8,904 nucleotides of DNA, taken from assembly GCA_021781855.1 (NCBI GenBank), contig JAJXWC010000089.1:1-8904 (forward strand), in the 5' to 3' direction. Under the pieces are notes generated by a model, which worked only from the letters and a program-made list of their open reading frames with translations, had not been told where the DNA came from and ran no database searches. Below are positions 1 to 5,116 of the stretch, one piece after another (the first letter of the stretch is position 1; each line of letters begins with the position of its first letter). This stretch comes from Bacillota bacterium. GTDB taxonomy: Bacteria > Bacillota > Bacilli > Lactobacillales > Streptococcaceae. The position numbers and the translations under genes were made by a program.

Positions 1-191
1 AATGTTGGATAAGCTCGAAGTGCATTATTAATCGTTTGATTCTTAACTTCTGGGTACATTGACTTCTTTATGACTGAACTTGATTGAGAAGGTTTTGTGA
101 TGGCTTTATTCGCTGCTGAACTACAGGACATGAGAAAAAATAAAGATGATAGAATCAAGATAGAAAAAATAAACTTTTTCTCATTTTTCAT
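1..191 (-). CDS. N-terminal part of a predicted lipoprotein (truncated by window edge)
   Basis: The reading frame starts with ATG at 191-189 and runs off the left edge, giving 63 complete codons. The protein opens with a Lys/Glu-rich head (MKNEKK), then a hydrophobic stretch (about residues 7-21) ending in L-M-S-C. Cys23 would be the lipidated residue of a type II signal peptide, and a Ser/Ala/Lys-rich linker typical of surface lipoproteins follows. The start is supported by GGGAGAA about 5 bases upstream, which lies inside the last codons of the preceding gene. That gene's TAA ends one base before this ATG, so translational coupling is likely. The mature domain is outside the window, so its function cannot be assigned. 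Its role is probably tied to the secreted protein encoded just upstream in the same operon. It would be anchored on the outer face of the cell membrane. Confidence 0.8.
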   Translation of the reverse strand, partial: MKNEKKFIFSILILSSLFFLMSCSSAANKAITKPSQSSSVIKKSMYPEVKNQTINNALRAYPT

Positions 192-192
192 A

Positions 193-831
193 TTATTCTC
201 CCATTACTTCATAAATGGCTCCTGATGTACCTGGATTATCTAGTCCATAAATCTGATAAATACTATAAGAATCATAGACATTTACAAACGATTGATCTGC
301 TCCTAGGTATTTCAAAATATAGCTTCCAGATGCATCCATGACCTGACCAGAAGCTGATAAATTTTCCCATTGCAAATAGTGGCTTCCACTAGTATTATAG
401 AATTTGTAGCCTGAATACTGCCATCCCGAACCTTTAAAGGTATCTGAAATATAGTATTGTCCAGGAGAGAGTGCTTTTGCAGTTGTAGGAAACGATGAGC
501 TAAATGGCATTATAATTGAAGGTGTATTTACTTTCTTCAAACTAGCTTTATAATCTGAAAACATTATTTTTTTAGCTTGCGCAACCGTGATTGAAGTAGA
601 GTCGCCTGAACCATCAGGATTATGAATATAACCTCCATCAGCTTGAGGGGTAACCAAATCCGAATTTGAAAAATTAGCGAACGCAAGATTAATTTCGCTT
701 TTGATTTGACGTACCTCAGATGAAGTTATCGTCGCTGTCTTTGTAGTAGCTGAAGCTTTAATTCCACCTACTACAATGACTCCACTAATTGTTGCTGCAA
801 TCACTCCGATTCCTATTGTGCTAATTTTCAT
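193..831 (-). CDS. Secreted protein of unknown function, 212 aa
   Basis: I do not recognise a family. Residues 2-24 form a short basic start plus a long hydrophobic segment, followed by an A26-S27-A28 motif that would suit signal peptidase I cleavage after residue 28. The mature part (about 184 residues) has no cysteine. It has a Ser/Thr-rich first half and an aromatic, Tyr/Trp/Gly-rich second half (about 122-196) that reads like a beta-rich extracellular domain. No LPXTG sorting signal is present, so the product is probably released, or stays bound if the signal segment is uncut. The start is well supported by AAAGGAGG 6 bases before the ATG. The gene lies downstream of an rgg-type regulator in the same direction but has its own extended -10 promoter. 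It is followed after one base by a lipoprotein gene, suggesting a two-gene export/surface unit. Coding status is confident; function is unknown. Confidence 0.85.
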   Translation of the reverse strand: MKISTIGIGVIAATISGVIVVGGIKASATTKTATITSSEVRQIKSEINLAFANFSNSDLVTPQADGGYIHNPDGSGDSTSITVAQAKKIMFSDYKASLKKVNTPSIIMPFSSSFPTTAKALSPGQYYISDTFKGSGWQYSGYKFYNTSGSHYLQWENLSASGQVMDASGSYILKYLGADQSFVNVYDSYSIYQIYGLDNPGTSGAIYEVMGE

Positions 832-859
832 GATTAGCCTCCTTTGTTTTGTTGAGTTT

Positions 860-868
860 ATTATAGCA
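860..868 (-). promoter_or_regulatory. Extended -10 promoter of the secreted-protein operon
   Basis: On the minus strand this reads TGCTATAAT, a perfect extended -10 box. No good TTGACA-like -35 lies at 16-18 bases; the candidate positions read GGATTC or similar. The expected start is near 853, giving a leader of about 22 bases containing the strong SD. An extended -10 without a -35 suits an activator-dependent promoter. Confidence 0.65.
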
Positions 869-894
869 TAACAGAGTAAGCCGAATCCTTGTAT

Positions 895-904
895 ATTTGC
901 AAAT
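895..904. promoter_or_regulatory. Palindrome ATTTGCAAAT, candidate activator operator
   Basis: This is a perfect 10-base palindrome whose centre is about 46 bases upstream of the predicted start of the secreted-protein transcript. That is the usual place for an activator overlapping the -35 region. The adjacent rgg-type gene makes Rgg the natural candidate ligand. Binding is inferred only, and AT-rich palindromes of this length can arise by chance. Confidence 0.3.
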
Positions 905-1016
905 TCAACATATTTTATTAGTCCACAAATAGTAAATATTACTTGCCATTACTGGCTTTCAGAGTGGTTAATTAAACTAACGAATAGAATAAAGCGAATA
1001 CAGGCTTTGTATATAT

Positions 1017-1877
1017 TCAACTTTCGATTTTTTTTATCTCTTTGCGAAGTTCTCGAGCTTTATCTCGAGCGCCAAGTTCCCAAAGCATTTCTTCGCATTT
1101 TTTCATTTCTTCTAAACCATTCATAAAGCCTTTTTTGTAACCATACCAGCCTTTCAAATACCTTATTAAAAGCTTCTCATAGAGAAAATCCACAGAAAGA
1201 TTGATTTGGTCAAGGTGATTAAGATATTTCATAGATTGCTCCATTAATCCTCTTTCAAGTGAAACAAAGGCAAGATTGTAAAAAGTTCTAATCGCACTTC
1301 TTTTATTTTCAGATAAAACTTGATAAAATTCCGTTTTTCCCATCGCAATATTTCCTAAAAATTCCAAATCTTTATCGTCTAAAATTGTAATACAATTCCC
1401 AAAAACCCAAAATTCAAAGCGCCCCCAATTATCTACAGAAATCAGATATTTCTCAACTCTATCAAGCTCTTCTGGTCTAAATTTCACACTTTTGGTGACC
1501 AGATTCAAAAAAGCTCTTACAACCGTTGTGGTCAGTTTCAAATAAACATCCTCTGGATTCTCATGACATTTCTTTTCCCATTGTTGTACCATTTTACGCA
1601 AAACATGTTCATCTTTTGCATCATAGGCCTCAATCAATGTCTGTCTAAAAACATATCCATTTGAGAGTCCATAATTTTCATAAATACTTTCAAATTCATC
1701 AAATCCTATTTCTAATTTATTCAATAAATAGAAAAATTTCTCAACAGTAAGCTCACTTTTTCCATTTTCAAACCTAGAAATCTGTGAACTCGAAATTTCT
1801 TCTCCTCCGATATCTTTTAGCGATAAGTGCTTTGAGATTCTGACTATCTTGAATGTTTTCCCGATATCCTTATTCAT
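1017..1877 (-). CDS. Rgg/MutR-family transcriptional regulator, 286 aa
   Basis: This is a cytoplasmic DNA-binding regulator of the Rgg/GadR/MutR (RRNPP-like) group. Residues about 5-60 form the helix-turn-helix; the stretch SSSQISRFENGKSELT (about 29-44) is a typical Rgg recognition helix with its conserved Arg-Phe-Glu-Asn-Gly. The rest is an all-helical C-terminal domain, which in this family forms TPR-like repeats and often binds a short peptide. Total length matches the family (about 280-300). The frame can be extended to an ATG at 1919, but the extra 14 residues (MNSVARTAEIKGNA) do not look like the family. The ATG at 1877 has AAAAGGGA upstream and gives the classic start MNKDIGKTFK. Rgg proteins usually control adjacent genes. 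Candidates are the secreted-protein operon downstream and a divergent 20-codon peptide ORF. The specific ligand and targets cannot be read from sequence. Confidence 0.9.
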   Translation of the reverse strand: MNKDIGKTFKIVRISKHLSLKDIGGEEISSSQISRFENGKSELTVEKFFYLLNKLEIGFDEFESIYENYGLSNGYVFRQTLIEAYDAKDEHVLRKMVQQWEKKCHENPEDVYLKLTTTVVRAFLNLVTKSVKFRPEELDRVEKYLISVDNWGRFEFWVFGNCITILDDKDLEFLGNIAMGKTEFYQVLSENKRSAIRTFYNLAFVSLERGLMEQSMKYLNHLDQINLSVDFLYEKLLIRYLKGWYGYKKGFMNGLEEMKKCEEMLWELGARDKARELRKEIKKIES

Positions 1878-2063
1878 GGCATTCCCTTTTATTTCAGCGG
1901 TGCGTGCTACGCTGTTCATTGTTAAGTAACGAAGTGGAAATAGAACAAACGGACAACACAGATGGACAAGATAATCCTATATCGCAAATGCAAGGTCGTT
2001 TCCAAAGTTCAGAGGAAGTCGGACGCTGTCTGAATAAGTCTCTGATTCATTTCCCTATTTCTG
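1878..2063 (-). other. Long 5' leader of the rgg gene
   Basis: If the promoter at 2064-2093 is used, the rgg mRNA has a leader of about 180 bases, unusually long for a regulator gene. Near its 5' end lies a possible 13-codon ORF (ATG at 2050-2048, stop at 2011-2009, MNQRLIQTASDFL), with AGGG only two bases from the ATG, so initiation would be weak. The opposite strand is open from 1853 to 2086, but I see no start signal there and treat it as a shadow. I found no riboswitch or strong hairpin. Confidence 0.35.
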
Positions 2064-2093
2064 ATTATATTATACCGCTTTCATAATTGAAAA
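2064..2093 (-). promoter_or_regulatory. Promoter of rgg
   Basis: On the minus strand, TTTTCA (2093-2088) is followed after 18 bases by TATAAT (2069-2064). A second overlapping TATAAT sits at 2074-2069, but its spacing to this -35 would be only 13. The predicted start is near 2057. The -35 matches the consensus at 4 of 6 positions and lies within the inverted repeat at 2079-2092. Confidence 0.55.
2079..2092. repeat. Inverted repeat TTTCA-TAAT-TGAAA, candidate operator
   Basis: This is a perfect 5+5 inverted repeat with a 4-base spacer. It covers most of the rgg -35 box and lies just upstream of the SD of the divergent peptide ORF. It could be an operator for autoregulation of rgg or joint control of both directions. 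A transcript hairpin is unlikely because the stem is short and AT-rich. Confidence 0.3.
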
Positions 2094-2098
2094 GGAGG

Positions 2099-2161
2099 AT
2101 GAAACTTAGCTTTTTGAAGCCCTTTTCACTTTTTAATATTTATTCAATACTCTTTCAATAA
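2099..2161 (+). CDS. Candidate short hydrophobic peptide (20 aa) divergent from rgg
   Basis: The ATG at 2099-2101 opens a 20-codon ORF ending in TAA at 2159-2161. The peptide is MKLSFLKPFSLFNIYSILFQ, with two lysines near the start and a hydrophobic, aromatic C-terminal half. This resembles pre-pheromones of the SHP type, which in streptococci are encoded next to rgg genes, often divergently. AAAAGGAGG directly abuts the ATG; the sequence is a near-perfect SD, but the zero spacing is poor and is the main doubt. A weak -10 (TATTAT, 2068-2073) lies upstream with no clear -35, and a bidirectional hairpin begins 10 bases after the stop. Unlike classic SHPs it has no Asp/Glu before the hydrophobic tail. 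It could be an untranslated coincidence in AT-rich DNA. Pheromone function is inference from location and composition. Confidence 0.35.
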   Translation: MKLSFLKPFSLFNIYSILFQ

Positions 2162-2170
2162 GAAAAAAAT

Positions 2171-2197
2171 AAAAAGCTCTGAGTTTCAGAGCTTTTT
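2171..2197. terminator. Strong bidirectional intrinsic terminator
   Basis: A 12-base-pair perfect stem (AAAAAGCTCTGA / TCAGAGCTTTTT) closes a 3-base loop. On the minus strand it begins 2 bases after the aldose epimerase stop codon and is followed by a T-rich run (ATTTTTTTCTT), making it that gene's terminator. On the plus strand the T run is the stem's own TTTTT, and it could end the 20-codon peptide transcript. Confidence 0.9.
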
Positions 2198-2199
2198 CA

Positions 2200-3069
2200 T
2201 TAATTGATTTCAATCGTATATTCACAAACAAAGTGTCCTTCAGGTGCCAATTCATTAATGCCAAATTTCGTTGTCAAATCACCATCAGTATTTTCATCAT
2301 CTGCAATGCCGCACCAAGGTTCAATACAGACAAACGGTGCTTCTGCAGGATAAGGAGACCACAAGCCAAAATAAGGCATGTTTTTCCAGCTTACTACCAC
2401 AGAACGTGCATCAAGCGAGCTTGTCAAGCTAATCCGCATTTCATCTGACGAACTGTAAACAAGCGCATCTTGCTCAAAAAGTTCGCGTGTCAAAGGCAAC
2501 TCATGAACCTCTGCATCAATAGCACTGCCCAGTTTTATCGTACCTGTCGCAGGATTGAGCGGGATAAACTGCCGATGCTCACTAGGCGAAACGGTAAGTT
2601 TATAGTCTTCAAATTTTCCTTGCTCCAGTGGAACATTGAATGCAGGGTGCGCCCCCACACCAAAACTCATGAACTTATCATCTTCATTTTTTACTTCATA
2701 GTGCACACGAATTTTATTGTCTGTCAGCTTATAAGATAGTTTGAAAGTGAATTTGAATGGATACTGACTTAAGCTCTCCGCGCTCTCGCGTAATTCATAA
2801 ATCAGTTCGTCTTTATCCGCATGAACTAATTGAAATTCACTGTCTCGCGCAAAACCATGTCCGCCCATTTTATAAGTCTCATCATTGTACTGATATGTTC
2901 CGTTTTTTAACTTCCCAACGATTGGAAAAAGAACGGGTGCATGTCTTGCCCAAAATTTTGAATCTGCCTGCCACAAATATTCAATATCGTCTTTGACGAC
3001 GGAATGCATTTCAGCACCAAAACTGTCAACTGCAATTTTTAAAAAATCGTTTTGCAAAATATTTTCCAT
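2200..3069 (-). CDS. LacX-like aldose 1-epimerase family protein, 289 aa
   Basis: This is a galactose-mutarotase-like (GalM superfamily) protein of the LacX branch, expected to interconvert alpha and beta anomers of a sugar or sugar phosphate in the cytoplasm. Key motifs are FPIVGKL (48-54), GGHGFAR (69-75), GVGAHPAFN (137-145) and CIEPWCGIADD (248-258). H71, H141 and E250 sit where the two catalytic-site histidines and the catalytic glutamate of GalM are expected. Length (289) suits LacX, which is shorter than canonical GalM. The ATG at 3069 has GGAG 8 bases upstream. The gene seems monocistronic, with its own promoter at 3102-3110 and a strong terminator right after the stop. No sugar operon is nearby, so the substrate is uncertain. 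I leave the symbol empty because LacX proper belongs to the tagatose-pathway operon. Confidence 0.88.
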   Translation of the reverse strand: MENILQNDFLKIAVDSFGAEMHSVVKDDIEYLWQADSKFWARHAPVLFPIVGKLKNGTYQYNDETYKMGGHGFARDSEFQLVHADKDELIYELRESAESLSQYPFKFTFKLSYKLTDNKIRVHYEVKNEDDKFMSFGVGAHPAFNVPLEQGKFEDYKLTVSPSEHRQFIPLNPATGTIKLGSAIDAEVHELPLTRELFEQDALVYSSSDEMRISLTSSLDARSVVVSWKNMPYFGLWSPYPAEAPFVCIEPWCGIADDENTDGDLTTKFGINELAPEGHFVCEYTIEIN

Positions 3070-3101
3070 AAAAAACGCTCCATGTGTTATTATTCACTTA
3101 T

Positions 3102-3110
3102 ATTATAGCA
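3102..3110 (-). promoter_or_regulatory. Extended -10 promoter of the aldose epimerase gene
   Basis: The minus strand reads TGCTATAAT, with no good -35 at 16-18 bases. The predicted start near 3095 gives a leader of about 26 bases carrying GGAG before the ATG. The rest of this gap (3111-3242) shows no gene. The only structure seen is a weak AAGTG/CACTT hairpin at about 3174-3190, too weak to call a terminator. Confidence 0.65.
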
Positions 3111-3242
3111 CTTTTGTGATTCATAAGCAGAAATGAAGCAGAGACCAAATTCGAAGCTTGCTGCTATCTAGAAAAGTGGGACGCACTTCTGAGATAAATT
3201 CATCTGGCTTGTTCCAAAAGCAAAACGAATTTTGAAGCGATT

Positions 3243-3980
3243 CTACTTTCTAATCGCCGTTATTTCCGTCCAAAGTTGAGTAGGAACTTTCCATGCCAAA
3301 TTATCTCCATTGGTCGTTTCAGCATAGATTTGCTTCCCCAATTTGACCACATCCAAGTCAAATTCAACTACAAAGTAATGATTGGAAATCTGAATTTTAG
3401 TAACAGGTGCGGCATTTTTCAGGTCTTTCTTGACTGTCGGCTGTGAAATTAGCACTCTGACCTGTGCAATGACTGATTTTGATTGGCTTTCTGTCAAAAG
3501 GTACTGCTTTGTATTGTCAGATTGCGTATCCAAAAGTCTCGCTTCTACGGGCTGCAGAAGTTCCAAAGCTTTCACAGGATTTTTGAGATTTACCGTTGAA
3601 TAAGTTGTTGCCGTGCTTTCCGAACTCATCTGAGCATGCCTGTACCAATTAACAATCATATATTTGTCTGCGGCTATCCCATCCACCGAATAAACCTGCT
3701 CCTGTGCTTTTTGGTCTGTCGCTTTTTTAAGCAATTTAACGCCTTCTGTATCCATTTTCCCGTCATTTGACACTCCGAGACCAAAATTCAAATTGCTAGA
3801 ATCTTGTTGATAAGTTTTACCTTGATAAGAAATACGAGTAGGAGGCGTGATAGGGGAAAAATTTACCGTTTCTGAGCTTTTTGGTGTCAGATAAATAAAA
3901 TTTGCTCCAATCAGACTCACAGGAATCAAAATCAGTAAAATAATGACCGTGCTTAGCAAAATCTTCGTTTTCTTCGTCAT
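3243..3980 (-). CDS. Membrane-anchored protein of unknown function, 245 aa
   Basis: I do not recognise a family. A basic start (MTKKTK) and one hydrophobic helix (about residues 7-29) are followed by about 215 mostly polar residues. This predicts a single N-terminal anchor with the bulk outside the cell; there is no lipobox Cys and no cysteine anywhere. The extracellular part has a tract around 40-60 with Pro, Tyr and Gln, and a mixed alpha/beta-looking C-terminal half (about 115-245). The ATG at 3980 has AGAAGG about 10 bases upstream, slightly far but usable. The gene has its own promoter at 4011-4039 immediately after the preceding operon's terminator, and no obvious terminator of its own. 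Read-through into the aldose epimerase gene is possible across a 173-base gap. Coding status is good from length, signal-anchor and start site; function is unknown. Confidence 0.8.
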   Translation of the reverse strand: MTKKTKILLSTVIILLILIPVSLIGANFIYLTPKSSETVNFSPITPPTRISYQGKTYQQDSSNLNFGLGVSNDGKMDTEGVKLLKKATDQKAQEQVYSVDGIAADKYMIVNWYRHAQMSSESTATTYSTVNLKNPVKALELLQPVEARLLDTQSDNTKQYLLTESQSKSVIAQVRVLISQPTVKKDLKNAAPVTKIQISNHYFVVEFDLDVVKLGKQIYAETTNGDNLAWKVPTQLWTEITAIRK

Positions 3981-4010
3981 TTCACGACTGCCTTCTCATT
4001 TTTTACTGAT

Positions 4011-4039
4011 ATTGTATCAAAATCAAAAAGAAAGCGCAA
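4011..4039 (-). promoter_or_regulatory. Promoter of the membrane-anchored protein gene, overlapping a terminator
   Basis: On the minus strand, TTGCGC (4039-4034) is followed after exactly 17 bases by TACAAT (4016-4011). The -10 matches 5 of 6 positions and the -35 only 3 of 6. The -35 overlaps the 3' arm of the terminator stem, and the predicted start is about 4004. Confidence 0.5.
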
Positions 4040-4058
4040 TTTAATTTTACGCTTTCTT
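4028..4058. terminator. Terminator of the rsgA-to-yhaM operon
   Basis: A 9-base-pair perfect stem (AAGAAAGCG / CGCTTTCTT) flanks a 13-base AT-rich loop. On the minus strand it is followed by TTTTTGATTTTG, fitting an intrinsic terminator for the operon. The yhaM stop codon lies about 117 bases upstream, leaving a 3' untranslated stretch (4059-4174) in which I see no gene. Confidence 0.75.
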
Positions 4059-4174
4059 CTTATTTTGTAATTTTTGAATCCAACAAGTGCCTACTTTCAT
4101 TCTACTACCGTAGGGTTAGTTGCCTTTAGCGAATGGATAGTGTGCGTAGCGAAGATGGGCGAGAAGGAATCACT

Positions 4175-5116
4175 TCAATTTTTTGGCTTATAGAAATTAC
4201 GATTATCCAGTGCCCAAACACGCTGAGAAAATTCACCTGGCTCGAGATTAGCCGTTGCAGTGGTCATCATCATCATACTTGCGTCCATCATGTCAATTTG
4301 ATGGATGATTTCAGCTTCCATAATTTGCGGGCGAATTGGGCTCCCGTATTCTAATTCACCGTGATGGCTGAGGAGACAATGTCGCAAGAGCAATAAATCT
4401 TCATTGTCATCGTCAAATCCTAACTCGATTGCGGCTTTCGAAACTTCTTCATCAATCAGCACAATGTGCCCTAAAAGATTACCACGCAAGGTGTAATTTG
4501 TGTTTTCAACACCTGAAAATTCAACACATTTTGCCATATCATGTAGCAAAATACCTGAAAACATGAGCGAGGCATTGAGCTGTGGATAGATTTCACAAAC
4601 TTTTTCGGCTAATTTCAGCATAGTTGTTGTATGAAAAGCTAATCCCCCCTCAAAAGCATGATGGTTAGTTTTTGCGGCAGGAAATTCGTAAAATTCTTGG
4701 TCAAATTTTTTTAAAATTGCACGAACAATACGATTCCACGTTGGATTTTCAATCCGAAAAACGATGGATTGAACATATTCCCGCAGTTCACTTTCATTGA
4801 CTGGTGTTTTTTCACGGTAATCTCTTGGATTGCTTGGCTCACTATCTGTTGCAAGTCGAAGCTGAATTTTATTGACTTGCGGCATACCGTTGTAAAGCTC
4901 TTTGAGCGCCTTCATGAAAACTACACGCCCAGCGCGAAATTGTTCAATCGCTTTGGGATTAGCGTCCCAAATATTGCCGTTTATTGAGCCAGAGCGGTCT
5001 TGAAAACTCATTGCTAAATAATCTTTGCCTGCTCTTGTTTGACGCAATTCAACCGACTTAATGAGGTAAAAACCTTCAAAATTTTGGTTGACTTGTAAAT
5101 TTTGGATTAAGGTCAT
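4175..5116 (-). CDS. yhaM: 3'-5' exoribonuclease YhaM, 313 aa
   Basis: YhaM (called Cbf in some species) is a cytoplasmic, metal-dependent 3'-to-5' exoribonuclease of Firmicutes that takes part in RNA turnover and trims transcript ends. The N-terminal OB-like nucleic-acid-binding domain covers about residues 10-95 (YLAMSFQDRSGSINGNIWD at 33-51). An HD metal-dependent phosphohydrolase domain follows at about 145-290: H152/H153 and H162 (NHHAFEGGLAFHT), the H192-D193 pair (LLHDMAK), H217 (GHIVL) and H251/H252 (SHHGELEYGSP). Length matches the family (about 313). The ATG overlaps the rmuC stop as ATGA, and AAGGAGA sits 6 bases upstream, so the start is firm and translation is likely coupled. It is the last gene of the rsgA operon. 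In streptococci I recall the same rmuC-yhaM order. Confidence 0.95.
   Translation of the reverse strand: MTLIQNLQVNQNFEGFYLIKSVELRQTRAGKDYLAMSFQDRSGSINGNIWDANPKAIEQFRAGRVVFMKALKELYNGMPQVNKIQLRLATDSEPSNPRDYREKTPVNESELREYVQSIVFRIENPTWNRIVRAILKKFDQEFYEFPAAKTNHHAFEGGLAFHTTTMLKLAEKVCEIYPQLNASLMFSGILLHDMAKCVEFSGVENTNYTLRGNLLGHIVLIDEEVSKAAIELGFDDDNEDLLLLRHCLLSHHGELEYGSPIRPQIMEAEIIHQIDMMDASMMMMTTATANLEPGEFSQRVWALDNRNFYKPKN

Noticed and set aside
854..916. 16- and 14-codon minus-strand ORFs between rgg and the secreted-protein gene as pheromone candidates
   Set aside because: Neither has an SD. One overlaps the -10 box of the downstream promoter, and the peptides are not SHP-like.
1878..1919. Longer rgg start at 1919 (14 extra residues)
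   Set aside because: The extension does not resemble Rgg N termini, and the ATG at 1877 has a better SD and gives the usual start.
1853..2086. 77-codon plus-strand ORF over the rgg start region
   Set aside because: Its first part is antisense to rgg and to the rgg leader, there is no SD at its ATG, and the composition shifts along its length. It is most likely a shadow, despite a protein-like stretch around 1930-2030.
3174..3190. AAGTG/CACTT hairpin after the 3243-3980 gene
   Set aside because: Only a 5-base-pair stem with a poor T run; too weak to call an intrinsic terminator.
4133..4165. GCGTAGCGAAG-like stretch similar to about 1922-1934, considered as a dispersed repeat
   Set aside because: The similarity is about 10 bases with mismatches, within chance expectation, and there are no flanking inverted repeats.
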